Positions 31,955 through 43,344 of a stretch of 64,000 nt of DNA are shown one piece after another. Below the pieces are notes generated by a model. That model did not search any database, was not told the DNA's origin, and was given only the letters and a program-made list of their open reading frames with translations. The DNA comes from Lepidostoma basale (lineage: Eukaryota > Arthropoda > Insecta > Trichoptera > Lepidostomatidae), in the NCBI GenBank assembly GCA_022606425.2, contig JAHDVF020000503.1:62001-126000 (forward strand). The letters run 5' to 3'. The position numbers and the translations under genes were made by a program. Each line of letters starts with the position of its first letter. The stretch's first letter is position 1.

Positions 31955-32050
31955 GTATACAACAGGCTATTTAAACCCAATTACTGTATACAATTTTTAA
32001 GCTATTGATTCTCATGACATGTGATAGTTAGTCTATCGGTATTTTCAGTT
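31955..32050 (-). mobile_element. sineA 3' part, alternative-tail form
   Basis: Inverse of the 23.0-kb tail: GTATACAACAGGCTATTTAA ACCCAATTACTGTATACAAT, then TTCTCATGACATGTGATAG. Confidence 0.7.
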
Positions 32051-32173
32051 CATACTTCAAGATTTTTAATGATAGAAATGTCATTTTGATCGTTCATATT
32101 TAAAAACATTTTTTCCTTCTAGCGGTACATTTGTATTTCCTGGAAATATACTTAAATTTTCATCTTTGTTTGG

Positions 32174-32550
32174 ACGGAGCGAAAGAAGAGCCATGGAAAA
32201 AGCCATGTTAGGAATAAGCCTAAGAGACAGAGTCAGAAATGATACGGTGAGAGAAAAAACAAAGGTCACTGACATCATCCACCGGGTGGCGGCTCTAAAA
32301 TGGCAATGGGCAGGTCAGGTAGCCAGAAGCTCAAATTGAAAGTGGACAAGAAGACTGCTGACTTGGAGACCGTGGACGGCGAAGATCGGTGCAGGGCGAC
32401 CGCAACTACGGTGGAAGGATGATCTGAACAGACACGTCGGAATGACCTGGATGCAGTCTGCACACGACAGAGTGACATGGAAGCGAATGGAGAAGGCCTT
32501 TGTCCAGGATTGGACGGGAATAGGCTGAGGAGGAAGAAGAAGAAGAAGAT
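32174..32550 (+). mobile_element. lineB 3' end with GAA tail
   Basis: Frame: RAMEKAMLGISLRDRVRNDT, TDIIHRVAALKWQWAGQVAR, one stop, then RRLLTWRPWTAKIGAGRP, LRWKDDLNRHVGMTWMQSAH, MEKAFVQDWTGIG and stop before GAGGAAGAAGAAGAAGAAG. Typical RTE-like ORF2 C-terminus. Confidence 0.88.
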
Positions 32551-32585
32551 ACTTACATATTTATGGGGAAATAACATTTTTTTCA

Positions 32586-32935
32586 AGAATTAATTGTATC
32601 TCAATAGAGAGGAAGATGCAAATTGGAAACAGAATATGGTTGATCGAGGGGTTTACGGGACTTATGATCTGTCATTGGTTGGGTTAAGCGCACGCTTTAT
32701 GTAATACAACATTCCCCATTCCACCTTTTTTCTTATGACCATCATGTCTGACAAATTTTTGGAAGTTGTATATATGTTAATCTGCAACACCACCCTTTGC
32801 ATGGTAGTTTATTAAATCTACACACAAACGCCATTTATGAAGATTGTATTTTAAGCATTAAGCAGAAGGGTGAAATCCAGTTGTTCGTCTACAAGTATTT
32901 GTATACATTCAACATGTTGTGAAAACATTTTTTTC
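32586..32935 (+). mobile_element. fbA long form joined to the tail unit
   Basis: From TTAATTGTATCTCAATAGAG to AAGCATTAAGCAGAAG, then directly GGTGAAATCCAGTTGTTCGT (tail unit), so the segment between these blocks and the right terminus are deleted. Confidence 0.8.
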
Positions 32936-33240
32936 ATTAAAATTTTTCGGATATAGAATGTCTTTTAGGTTGAAAATAGCCTTCATTGAGAATGTCCTGT
33001 TAACTAAAATATCGCATCACCGACAAACGCGGTGTTAATAAATTAATTAAGTAGAGAAATTGTGATTTACCGTGTTCTCTAAGAACCCGTCGTGCTCTTC
33101 GCGAGGTAAGGGTGGGACCCCTCTTCTTCCACCTCCTTATTAGAAATTATGGCGGCCTGTAACCTAATAAATAAAGCCAAAGTCTTACGCGTTCGTAATA
33201 AAATTTTTCGTAGCGAACAGTCGCGAATGTAAGATTTAAA
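32936..33240. other. Spacer
   Basis: Some moderate-GC sequence near 33060-33230, no feature supported. Confidence 0.45.
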
Positions 33241-33366
33241 AAGTCTCCAAGTCAGCAGTCTTCATGTCCATTTTTCATCTGAGCTTCTGGCTACGTGACC
33301 TGCCCACTGCCATTTTAGAGTCGCCACCCGGTGGATGATGTCAGTGACCTTTGTTTTTTCTTTCAC
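33241..33366 (-). mobile_element. lineB internal fragment
   Basis: Inverse of KVTDIIHRVATLKWQWAGHV and the following SSDEKWT region; ends at both sides abruptly. Confidence 0.8.
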
Positions 33367-33436
33367 TATTTATGTAATTGATAGAAATTAAATCCAAGGA
33401 AAATAGCTAAACAATCGTGTTAACTACAACTATTTA

Positions 33437-33712
33437 TCAAATCAAATCAGTTTATTTCATATATAGACATCAAAAATTCATTTTTAAGGCATCTATTGAG
33501 AAGAGTTAAAAAATATATTGTATACTAATATATAGTATACTACCAGAAATTTATGAGAGATGGTTCGACATTAGGAAGACAGGATACTCTCCAGAATTAA
33601 GAGTATTTGCCTTCTGAACGTACTTTCACTAATATGAAAGACATCGATCTCCGAGGAGAGCGCGTCCAGCAGATTAAATGCTCTTCCCACCGGTGTCACC
33701 AGAGGCAGGTTG
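33437..33712 (-). mobile_element. lineF 3' end
   Basis: AAATCAAATCAG (inverse GATTT tail) at the left, then blocks shared with 42.6-42.9 kb in inverse, including CTCTTCCCACCGGTGTCACC at the right. Confidence 0.8.
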
Positions 33713-34330
33713 GTTCTATAAATGGTTATATAAATTAAATCCAAGTAAAACCACTAAACAATCTTGTTTACTATTATACTCAATATGTTTATTCGATGTT
33801 TGTCTTCTTTTGGTGATCACGCAACCGTGGAGTGAGTTTCTTTTAGTTCTGGAAAGGAGGAAGGGAATTATACCCAATAAAATGATTGTAAGTCTTCGTT
33901 ACATTTCAACATGGGTATATTAGATTATATCGAAGTGAAATACTAATGAAATTCAATCGGGACTTCACAGGAATGAATTTGTCGGATTTTTTCCATTTTA
34001 TGCGGAATCTTTCAGACGACAAAGAAAATCAGATAATGAAATACGCTCCTGACTGAGAATTCAGCGTCGATCAGTTAGTGACAACTATCTGCCGAAGGGA
34101 GAAGGGAGGCGCCCATGAGGAAATCGTGTCGCTGAATATTATTATGTAAAAGTACAATATTAGAATGTCGGAATATAAAACTCTCGGGATGAAAGGTCAA
34201 ATATAATGAACAACTGTATTTTAACAAAAGGTAAAGAAATAACAAAACAAGTAATATTTATTCCCTTTGAATGTTTTAAGTATTCGTCAAGTTATCGGAT
34301 GAAATTTTATGTAACACTGTATATTATTTT
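33713..34330. other. Spacer, no feature called
   Basis: An 81-codon plus-strand frame begins inside the preceding element and is not credible as a gene. Confidence 0.45.
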
Positions 34331-34878
34331 CTTCTTCTTCTTCTTCTTCCTCAGCCTATTCCTGTCCACTCCTGGACAAAGGCCTCCTCCATTTTCTTCC
34401 ATGCCATTCTGTCCTGTGCAGACTGTATTCAGGTTATTCCGACGTGTCTGTTTAGATCATCCTTCCACCGTAGTTGCGGTCGCCCTGCACTTCTCTTCGC
34501 CGTCCACGGTCTCCAAGTCAGCAGTCTTCTTGTCCATTTTTCATCTGAGCTTCTGGCTACGTGACCCGTCCATTGCCATTTTAGAGTCGCCACCCGGTGG
34601 ATGATGTCAGCGACCTTTGTTTTTTCTCTCACCGTATCGTTTCTGACTCTGTCTCTTAGGCTTATTCGTAACATGGCTCTTTTCATGGCTCTTTGGGTCA
34701 CTCGTAGTTTCTCGGCACTTTTTTGGATAATATAACAGTTTCAAGACCATAAGTACCAACTGGCAGAACGCAGGCTTCATAGACTTTTCGTTTCAGGTTG
34801 ATCGGTATTTTCCGGTTTTTAAGGATGTAGCTCAGGTTTCCGAAAGCTGCCCAGCTTAGTCCAATTCTTCTTTATATA
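34331..34878 (-). mobile_element. lineB 3' end with 13-bp target duplication
   Basis: Minus-strand 548-bp insertion flanked by TGTATATTATTTT at 34318-34330 and 34879-34891. It carries a CTT (inverse GAA) tail at the left. The frame includes MTQRAMKRAMLRISLRDRVR, VATLKWQWTGHVARSSDEKW and GRPQLRWKDDLNRHVGIT, then a stop before the usual WMQ. 5'-truncated and dead. Confidence 0.9.
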
Positions 34879-34959
34879 TGTATATTATTTTACTAGTTTT
34901 CATTTTATTGAAAGAAGGGTTGGGACAGGCAACACAGTAAATGGTGCACTTAAAGTTGT

Positions 34960-35500
34960 CATCGCAAACAAATGCCTATCCAAAAAGCTAAGATGACAGT
35001 GTATAATGGTGTTCTTGTGCCGACCCTTATATATGAAAGTGAAGCACGGAACTAGCAAAAGGAGGATTGAAGTAGAATAAATGCAGTAGAAATGAGATCT
35101 CTAAGACAAATGTGTGGTAAATCTTTATATGATGGAGTGTCAAATCCAAGTATAGGAAGTGAATGCAGTGCGAATGAAAGTGTTATGAACAAAATAATGA
35201 AATGGTCGTGAAGATGGTTTGGACACATGGAAACAATGAGTGAAGAGAGAATGGCGAAGAAGGTTTATGTAAACGACGTGAACGGAGCTAGAAATAGAGG
35301 AAGGCCGAGGAAAACGTGGCACGATCAAATCAATCAAATATTGAATGTCGGTCACGTGAGGAGTTGGGGAAATCGACGTGCGTTCATGACAAGATGTACG
35401 AATGTAGAGGAATCGAGAGAAGTGTGTCAGGACAGAATAGTGTGGCTGTCCATTCTTTCTGCCCACCCCTTCGGGGAGACGGCTTAATGTTTAGTTAATT
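34960..35500 (+). mobile_element. lineA 3' end, several stops
   Basis: Begins like the 14.4-kb copy (ATCGCAAACAAATGCCTATC) and ends GGGAGACGGCTTAATGTTTA. An in-frame TGA at the RWFG position (TCGTGAAGATGG) and other changes disrupt the frame; the last 86 codons are open. Confidence 0.87.
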
Positions 35501-35676
35501 ATTAAGTCATATTACCCAGATTGCTGTTTAAAACCAAAAAGGAAATAAATTATATTTCAAATAGAAGAAGAAAAATACTATTCCTACATATTATATTATT
35601 ATTATCCCCTATCTGGTTTCCTCGATGTTGACCATCACTTCTCCGAAGGCCCTCGTTTGCCCTCGGCCAGGACCAC

Positions 35677-35716
35677 GGGGAGACGGCGTGATGATTAGTT
35701 AGTTAGTTAGTTAAGA
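35677..35716 (+). mobile_element. lineA extreme 3' end
   Basis: GGGGAGACGGCGTGATGATT followed by four GTTA-type units; about 40 bp, a minimal truncated insertion or remnant. Confidence 0.8.
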
Positions 35717-37310
35717 TGTACTAAACATAAAACCTGTGTTAGTTATACTTATGTCGAATGCTAAACTGTTTTTTTTCTTTAAAAAATGACTTAAATCTAC
35801 AATTGGAATGATAATATGTACAAAACGTTGTAGCATTTTGGAGCGTGATAGCGCTGTGCAGGAAAATATGTTATTTTCTTCTTCTTCTTTACTATAGACC
35901 TACATTATCTGTTCTCCAGAGAGTTGCTCCTCTCATGAGGCAGATTTCTAGCAGTTCTTCTGTCTTTTAGGAGGTTTTCCATAAGTACGAGTCCCGTGAG
36001 GCTGATTAGGCATTATGTAGTGCGATATAGGGGAATCTGGTGGTGACAATTCTTTGGACATGATTGTATTTATTCCTCCTTCGCAGTCTACTACATGTTA
36101 TAATATTCTGAGCCTTCTTCTTTTAATATATACATATTTAAAATTCTTATATCATAATATTACTTCATATCATGAATTAGGAGAAAGCCAAGATATCCAG
36201 TAAACTGCTGCAAAGTTTTCAAGTCGATCCGTTTTACGATAAATGATTGATTCCATGAAATGGTTTTGACAAAATAAATACGGAACGTTTATAGTAACTT
36301 CCCTAAGCAGAAAAGAACTCTGGGAGGTAGGCACACAAGAAGTTATGCTATAATATTTTATTACAATGGCAATATTTACTGTCACGCAAGTGTTGCGGTA
36401 ATTTCAAATTCGGAACTGTGTCACTTAAAAACCATAGACAAATGAAACCACCGACAATAACTCCGGCCGCACCGCGGGGTGCCACCGCCACCGGAGTGTG
36501 CCGCTGCCATTAAAAAGCCCCGGCAGACGAGTCCGCGAATAATTCGGGCATAATTCTAGAATTACAGGAGGATACTGGTGTCCCAGGGACGATCGATCGC
36601 GATAAAAAGATAAATAAAACATGTACGTATAAAGAGCTGTGATTTAGCGTGTTGGCGGGAAACGGAGAGATTTTCCGCGCAGACGCGACCGCAACTAGAG
36701 CGAGCTATTCCGTTCTTTTTTCAAATAGCCACCTTCTCCGGATTATTCAAATATTTCTTTGTTCTGGACAAAAAACAATGGACGGACTTGCTAAATACAC
36801 AACCCCTTGTCGGTAATGTTTACGGGTTTGTTATTCTAACATCATTAGTGTGAATTGTAATGTACTGAAGTGCTCCGCGTGGCCATATATATAAAATATT
36901 CTTTATTAGGTTAAGTCGTGAATTATTTTCGGAAATTTTAATTTGCGAAATAAAGTACAGATTATAATTCAAATTCGCTAGATAAAAAAGGTCCGCAAAA
37001 TGCGAAGATAGGAATATATTCATTTTGGATGAATTTATCGTTCGTCACTATTTTTAAGTTTCAGTTTATTACGAGAAACAATACGAAATTGACCAATAAC
37101 AAGTGATTTTTATATAAATCAAAACACCATTTATTTATTTGATTATTAGTGTATAGTTAGTTTATATTTATTGTGTCGAAAGTTGTAATCCTTCACCATT
37201 TAGATAATTTGAAAAATAATACATAAAGTAAATCAGATGATTCTCGCGATACTGAAAATTTACGATTTTATGTAGTTGCCACGATATAGGCCATGCCTAG
37301 TGTGATAACT
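35717..37310. other. AT-rich DNA; possible LINE scrap and a GC-rich patch
   Basis: 35876-36110 starts with TTCTTCTTCTTC and has LINE-like wording on the minus strand but no clear motif. 36430-36700 is GC-rich (GGCCGCACCGCGGGGTGCCA) with AATAATTC and GATCGATCGCGATAA cores and no repeat similarity. Otherwise nothing. Confidence 0.4.
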
Positions 37311-37859
37311 TCTTCTTCTTCTTCGATGGCCCTACAGCCCATATCGAGCCTTAGCCTCCAGTATTCTTCGCCTCCAACTCCTCCTGTCCTCCGCTTCGAC
37401 CCTCCAATCTGAGACTCTTAACAATCTTGTTCCATCTCTCCCAACTTCATCCTCCCATCGCAGCCTTGGTCGTCCAATTGGTCTTCTACCACCTGGGTGC
37501 CACTCCAGCAATCTTTTTGGGGTTCGCGATGACGGCATCCTCTGCACGTGACCGGCCCATCTCAGTCTATTCAGTCTGACCTGTGTGGAGAGACTGGGAG
37601 CTTTGTAAATATTGTACAGCTCGTCATTATGCCGCACTCTCCAGCCTTCACCGTCATTCACAGGCCCCAGAATTCTGCGCAGCACCCTTCTTTCAAAAGT
37701 ATCCAGTCGCTCCGCAGATTTCGCTGTCATTGTCCACGCCTCACACCCATAGGTCACTACTGTTCGGATGATTGTTTTGTACAGGGTGATTTTGGTTTTC
37801 CAGTGTACGTTTCTTGATTTGAGCGCTGGTAGTAGAGAGAAGAATGTTTTGTTACCAAT
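37311..37859 (-). mobile_element. lineD 3' end, intact C-terminal frame, 10-bp target duplication
   Basis: Flanked by TGTGATAACT at 37301-37310 and 37860-37869. The minus-strand frame is open from the 5' truncation point to the stop at 37332 (about 174 codons): KITLYKTIIRTVVTYGCEAW, ERRVLRRILGPVND, RLNRLRWAGHVQRM, GRPRLRWEDEV and EAKARYGL. The tail is GAA repeats. Clean frame plus exact duplication indicate recent insertion. The only copy of its family in the window. Confidence 0.92.
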
Positions 37860-37934
37860 TGTGATAACTACCGTCCATAAATTTTTCTTGGCAAATTATT
37901 GTTATAACATGTAAAAGAAAATAAATAAATAAAT

Positions 37935-38110
37935 GACTTGTTTCGCCTTTCGATAATGGCATTAGAAAGGCGAAAATTTCATTCCTATAAACTATAATAA
38001 AATTTATAGAAAACATAATTTTTTATTTGAATTAAATATATTCTTAATGTCCACTTTGCATTAAAAAAAATAATCTCACAAAAATCTGCAAAATTTTTCA
38101 GGTGATAAAC
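37935..38110 (+). mobile_element. hpC unit
   Basis: TCGATAATGGCATTAGAAAG GCGAAAATTTCATT, then CTATAATAAAATTTATAGAA AACATAA. Core mutated. Confidence 0.7.
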
Positions 38111-38679
38111 ATTTTTGATTTGATTTTATACTTAAGTTATTATTAGTCAACATAAATATGTCGGAATAGTGATGTTTCTACGCAAGATCTAGATGTATAT
38201 ATTAAAACTTGATATGTAGTTCTTCCACGCAGACATTGCATACGAACATCGAGGAAAGTTGTTTAAATCCGGATTGATCGAGTGTGAGTTATTCCGCCCT
38301 CCTCCCAAGTATCGCTCCGTCCTTGTCACGCTCCGGCGGCAGGTTAAGGGCGGCCCCCCCGGCGGGATGTGGGTCACCGGGCCGAGGGCGGGAGACCCTG
38401 GGGGCGGGGGCGGGGGCGGCGGTTACGTCACAGGCGGGTGGAATAGATGAGAAAAATCGTTACTTTTTCATTACGGACTCTCGCGGGCGAAATGTTTTCG
38501 TGCGAATTAGGTGGCGCGAATTCGCGTTTTAATGGACGAATTCAAAGCGGATTGAAACGATTTAATGATAATCAAATAATTGTCAGTTGTCTGTGCGCTG
38601 TACCACGCTACGGAGGTTTCTTCAGTCTGGGTGGGTCTCGTATCGCTTATTACAGGTGGCTCTTTTTTTTTTTTTTTAA
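38111..38679. other. GC-rich patch, repeat-free
   Basis: 38290-38470 is very GC-rich (GGCGGCCCCCCCGGCGGGAT, G-runs that could form quadruplexes on the plus strand near 38400-38420). Open frames of 63, 82 and 98 codons are composition effects without splice support. Confidence 0.4.
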
Positions 38680-38850
38680 TAAAAGACTAATACAAGGATT
38701 TACATCAATGATATTAGAATTTATTTTACAATCTTCAATATGAGCAGAAAATAGCTCATTATTATGAAGAAGGAATCTGGTCGTGTCCAGGCTTGAACCC
38801 ATGTCCCCTGGATCAGGAGCCAAGCGTTCTATCCCCTAGACCACCACCCG
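38680..38850 (-). mobile_element. sineB
   Basis: Inverse B-box AGGCTTGAACCCATGTCC and A-box-side CTAGACCACCACC; body TTATTATGAAGAAGGAATCT. Preceded by a T-run, the inverse of an A-rich tail. Confidence 0.8.
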
Positions 38851-39127
38851 TTCTACTAGACTTTCAACTAGAGGTTCGTCCAGACCGAAAACTACTTGGA
38901 ATAAAATTAATAAAAAAAAACGGTGTACTAAGCAATACATTGCTATAAATACTTCAATTTAAACGTAACTTAAAAAATAACTTTAGTTGTCTAATATTTA
39001 AAAATTAAATCGAAAATACAATAAATATTACATTATGATGATAACATAATCTTAATTTTTATGAAATAATCACAAAAGTATAAATATAAACAATTTAATA
39101 TAATTACGTATGCCTTGACTTGACTTT
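38851..39127. other. AT-rich spacer
   Basis: Nothing recognised. Confidence 0.5.
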
Positions 39128-39325
39128 TATATTAACTGTCTGTCATCCGTTGCTGAAATGCCGTCTCTTCCAAAGTACGCTACAGACCCTTATCCATCGC
39201 CACTTTCATCTATTCGCGTCCAGCATTCCTTACAATATCGTCGGTCCAGCGATTAGGGAATCCTGTGCGGTGGTCTCCACTCCAGAACCTGCCATGGTTT
39301 TGTGGCTCTGAAGTATGTAGGGCTG
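39128..39325 (-). mobile_element. lineC 3' fragment (RTE-like)
   Basis: Inverse of the C-terminal region also found at 48.7 kb: GTCTGTCATCCGTTGCTGAA, ATCGTCGGTCCAGCGATTAG and GTGGTCTCCACTCCAGAACC. Internal substitutions, no tail. Confidence 0.8.
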
Positions 39326-39594
39326 AAGTGGCGGTGGACTGGTCATAATGCCTGTGTGTATTCGGTTAAATACAGAAATGTTAATAATATAAATATTTAC
39401 TTATCTTTTGAACATATAGGATAAGTCAGGTAAAATAGATTAAATTTGAGAATGCATTCTCATATTACAGTTCTCAAACCACTTAACATACTTTTGATTC
39501 AAATTAATGGTTTTCGCCTTGGCTAACTGCGGTGTGATTTTAAACTTTGCAAGAAATAAAAAAATGTAGATATATAATTACTACATTTACGATA

Positions 39595-39830
39595 TACAAC
39601 GAACGTCGTGGTCGAGCGGCAAGTGTTTTGACTGTTACACCGAAGGTCTCGGGTTCGATTCCCGACGATGGCAGTATGATTGTCACACTGTCGTTGTTCT
39701 GGTGTAGAATTCACGTGACAAAAAATGGCGATAGATTAGCTACGTATCACATGTCACGATAATCAATATGATAGCTATACCCTTTACATCGATTTGGCTC
39801 GCGCTGTAATGATGTAAAGAGCTTTTTAAT
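39595..39830 (+). mobile_element. sineA, near-complete
   Basis: A-box TGGTCGAGCGGCAAG and B-box CTCGGGTTCGATTCCCGACG, body TAGAATTCACGTGAC, GATAGATTAGC, then GGCTCGCGCTGTAATGATGT. The tRNA-related head and short distance between boxes support polymerase III origin. Confidence 0.85.
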
Positions 39831-39837
39831 CTTCTTA

Positions 39838-40205
39838 TTGTAGATCTTGCGATCTGTTTATGCAGGATATCAACTTTTTTCCTGTGATGAAGACGACTAG
39901 CCCTCTCTCTATCTTTTTGGTGGTTGATGGCCTTCTGGAGTCTCGTGCATCATGATCTTAGGAGTCCTCGCTGGATTCATCCTCTCGATGTGGTCACTCC
40001 AGAATCGACTTCTCTGCCTACTCCATTTCACTATGTCATACATTTTACAGGATCTGCGAAGTTTTTCATTGGGTATCCTATCTCTAAGGGTTCTCCCGTA
40101 ATATGTCACAATGTTTTCATTTCCGCTACTCTTAGGAGATGTTTGGTTCTTACAGTGTTTGCTCTTGCTTCGATTCCGTAAGTCATTATGGGCCTGAAGC
40201 ATGTT
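39838..40205 (-). mobile_element. lineE 3' end
   Basis: Minus strand reads AYRIYKTC-like then FRPIMTYGIEARANTVRTKH, LLRVAEM-type sequence, WSDHIERMNPARTPKIMMHE TPEGHQ. Several stops. Same family as 50.3, 50.9 and 52.3 kb. Confidence 0.78.
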
Positions 40206-40359
40206 TTATAAATTCTATAATACATGTAAAGAGCGAATCAACAAAATAATAATAATAATACTCATCAAGTGTGAAAATTTAGTATTAAGTAGGGAAATAT
40301 TCAAAATATGTCTATTTCTTTCCATCAGTTTTTTTTATCTAATATTTTTCTATCAACCA

Positions 40360-40790
40360 GCGTCAGACTGCAGTGAGGCCCGCCATGCTATATGGAGCAG
40401 AGTTCTGGACCAACAAAAAGTCCACGAACGTCGAGTCCACGCTGCCGAAATGAGAATGCTGAGGTGGGTTAGAGGCGTTACAAGGCTGGACCACGCAAGG
40501 AACGAATACGCGAGGGGTAGCTTTAAGGTTGCCCCAATAACTGAAAAATTAAGAGAATTTCGATTCCGGTGGAACGGTCATGTGATGCGAAGAGACAGCG
40601 AACACACTGTCCAAAAAGCCCTCAGCATTTCCACAAAACCAAGAAGAAGAGGTCGCCCAATGGCAACATGATGGGCCAATATGGAAAAGGAGCTGTAACG
40701 AGAGAAACTGACAGTGGAAATAAGTCAGGATAGAAAAGTTTGACATTTTCGTACGAGGAGAGCCAACCCCAGATGATGGGAAATGGCAAA
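40360..40790 (+). mobile_element. LINE C-terminus with frameshift
   Basis: RPAMLYGAEFWTNKKS in one frame, then HERRVHAAEMRMLRWVRGVT, EKLREFRFRWNGHVMRRDSE and KPRRRGRPMAT in the next. This is the AMLYG.E.W...RRVHAAEMRMLRW signature widespread among insect LINEs. Inactive. Confidence 0.83.
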
Positions 40791-41444
40791 TGGAAAGAAT
40801 AAGAGAACCAGCGTCAGTTTGTCATTTAAATTTGCGTCCAACTGGCGTTCATAATATACCTATTATTTATATGAAGGAATGTATAAGGAACGCTACATTG
40901 AATGGTCATTTTAATCACCGGCGAGATAGCGTGGAACATGGAACAAAGCATAAACGCGTCCGAATAGTATTGTATTTAGTTTCGTGTCGAAATGGCGTTC
41001 CTCGGCCCCGGCGCGGGATAAATCAAATCACAGCCATTTAAATTACAAAATGGGACACGAAAAATTTACGAGCCGCCATCACACGATCCTATTTATTTAT
41101 CGTTTAATACCTCTTTAGTGTTTCAACAAATGTTTGGACCGGGAACAGGGGATTTAACTCTAGTCACGAAGGCCCACATTGTAATGTGAAATTTGAACAG
41201 CGAAAACCAACAAACTAACCATCACGATATTTTCATTCAGACTGAAAAGATGGACCGCCATTTTTTTCCTTCTGTCGACACATCGATGGTTATGTTATGA
41301 ATCAAATCGACATTGTGTCAACGTTTATATATACAGTTGATCTAACGATTTTACTGAAATCTCTCGATGGAAGTTAATTTTAAATAATAATTAAATTAAA
41401 CGATGTTCGCCATCACTTTGTGTTGTGGATTCACATTTGAATAA
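40791..41444. other. Spacer with a small lineA scrap
   Basis: 41206-41262 (AACAAACTAACCATCACGAT ... ATGGACCGCCAT) is a minus-strand lineA 3' scrap. 40890-41050 is moderately GC-rich with an 83-codon frame lacking support. Confidence 0.45.
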
Positions 41445-41700
41445 CATTATGAAAACACTGAATTTTCACAATACTTTTTTGCACCTTTCACAAACACGTT
41501 TCGGGACACATACTTCACTTCTTCAGTATTTGAATTAATGAATTTTTACAGTCAAATGAAAGAGAGTCATGACTTACATAATAACGAGTGAAAAAGTAAA
41601 GGGGATTAAATTTAGCGTCAGGGTAAATTGTTGTTTAGTTAGAATTATGAGACAGGGGAAACAAATCAATTATGGGACTAGAAGTTAAGTTTATTTCGGT
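41445..41700. mobile_element. hpD element
   Basis: Minus strand: ACTGAAGAAGTGAAGTATGT GTCCCGAAACGTG, then blocks AGGGTAAATTGTTGTTTAGT and TTATGAGACAGGGG shared with 63.06-63.30 kb. CTGAAGA plus CGAAAC again recalls a hammerhead-type core, but the stem between is poor. Confidence 0.6.
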
Positions 41701-41889
41701 GTTTTTTATTAACTACTTCCACTTGTTGTCTGTCTGTCTGACCAGTCTGTCGATGCCAGCGAGTCTGGGGAAACCGGTCGCAGTCAAAATAAAAACAACT
41801 AGTTGAAGTAGTTAATAAATACATTGTTTTATTTAATTATTATTTATATATGTATAGAATAACTGATTTATCGAATCAAGTCAATCTGG
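41701..41889. repeat. Inverted repeat, arms about 23 bp
   Basis: TATTAACTACTTCCACTTGT (41707-) is inverted at AACAACTAGTTGAAGTAGTT AATA (ends about 41820), enclosing GTCTGTCTGTCTGACCAG and CCGGTCGCAGTC. May be part of hpD or a separate small element. Confidence 0.55.
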
Positions 41890-41919
41890 TAGACGGCGTG
41901 GTTAGTTAGTTAGTAAGTT
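41890..41919 (+). mobile_element. lineA extreme 3' end
   Basis: TAGACGGCGTGGTTAGTTAG TTAGTAAG only; minimal fragment. Confidence 0.65.
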
Positions 41920-41984
41920 TAGATCCTGTATTTTATATGGAAAAAAGAACATTTATTTTTCACAAAAGACACTACAAAAATGTT

Positions 41985-42105
41985 TACCGTTTAAGGCATC
42001 ATTGGAGCACAGGTTAAAAAAAGACAAGATACTCTCTAATGTCATAAGTATTTATTTTTAACGTACTTTCACTAAAATGAAAAACATCGATTTACGAGGA
42101 GATTT
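41985..42105 (-). mobile_element. lineF fragment
   Basis: Inverse blocks AACGTACTTTCACTAAAATG and AGACAAGATACTCTCTAATG match 42.6-42.9 kb. Confidence 0.65.
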
Positions 42106-42289
42106 TGTGTGTGGGAGAATTTCTAATAACGGAATTAACCAGGTTTAATTAACTTTTAAATTTGATGTATCTTCTTTTTTTAAATATTAATTTTCTAATT
42201 GATTTTCTTTAATTTGTTTAAAATATTTATTTCATGCTTGTTATTATTCCCAGACTAGGTGTCTCAGCAAAAGGTTGAAGACATAGGAC

Positions 42290-42565
42290 CAATTAAGAGA
42301 TCCGTACGATGACCCAGCATCCCCTTATAACGAGCACCGTGAGAGCCGGTCGCCTAGCATCGATTGTGCACATATGTCGAGATGGTGAGACCAGAGCAAT
42401 CTATACCCTATACGCATCAAGACTAACTGGAGTAAGACCTCTAGGAAGGCCTAGACAGTGCCTAATGGAAAATGTTCTGGCTGATCTGGCTGGGTTGGGC
42501 AAATCGGGCTGCTGGGAGAAAAGGGCGCAGGATCGAGGAGCTTGGAGAAAAAATACATTTAAATG
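42290..42565 (+). mobile_element. LINE C-terminal fragment
   Basis: RAGRLASIVHICRDGETRAI, RLTGVRPLGRPRQCLMENVL and AQDRGAWRK: a GRP..............W...A.DR..W LINE C-terminus. A related piece lies at 49.99-50.18 kb (GGAAGGCAGAGATAGCGCCT). Confidence 0.65.
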
Positions 42566-42629
42566 AAAGTTTAAAATTTATTTAAATCGTTTAGTAAAAA
42601 ATAAACAAAATAGTCTTACTAATTTGACT

Positions 42630-42912
42630 TAATCTGCCTCTGGTGACACCGGTGGGAAGAGCGATTAGTCTGCTGAACGCGGTCTCCTCGGAGATCGACG
42701 TCTTTCATATTAGTGAAAGTACGTTCAGGGGACAAATACTCTTGACTTTGGAAAGTATCTTGTCTTCCTGATGTCGAACCATCACTAATGCGTTCCTGGT
42801 ATTATGTTGTATGTAGATAATATCTTACCCGTACTCAATAGATGCTTTAAACATTTATGATGTTTGTAATGTCTTTTTAGTAAATAAACTGATTTGATTT
42901 GATTTGATTTAA
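42630..42912 (+). mobile_element. lineF 3' end, best copy
   Basis: Plus-strand frame LVTPVGRAISLLNAVSSEID VFHISESTFRGQILLTLESI ends in a stop, then a 3' UTR and GATTTGATTTGATTTGATTT tail. Confidence 0.82.
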
Positions 42913-43344
42913 ATTTTGTTTGTATGGAACTCGTGTAAATGCCCGCACATAAAATGAATGAATATACTCGTATATAAATAATTGTTAGTGTTTTGAGGCA
43001 GGCGGTATCATATAAACACTTGCGTGATTTGATAACTTCATGTCGTAGAGTACGTAGAGTACGCAGGTACTTCAAACAAGCTATTAATTATTTGAAATTG
43101 GCTGCTGAATAATTAGTTTTGTGAACAATCCGGGCCACTTGTGAGTACGTACTCACGTTACCAACCTAACCACCTCTCAAATATTGGTCTAGTTAAGTCT
43201 CACGTTCAAATTCAATCTATCCTTAGTAATGTTTGGTTAGTAACTGGTTTATGATCACGTGTTTTGATTATTCATGTAAACCTAGACATAATTTGAATTT
43301 ATTCGCTTTAAGGGTAGTATTTTGCAAGAACATTAAAAAATAAA
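42913..43344. other. AT-rich spacer
   Basis: Contains CGTAGAGTACGTAGAGTACG, a short tandem duplication near 43046. Nothing else seen. Confidence 0.5.

Noticed and set aside
39595..39680. Functional tRNA gene
   Set aside because: Same reasoning: tRNA-like head of sineA, followed by a shared SINE body.
40201..40671. 156-codon frame as a host gene
   Set aside because: Its second half is a LINE ORF2 C-terminus; the first half is random AT-rich sequence upstream.
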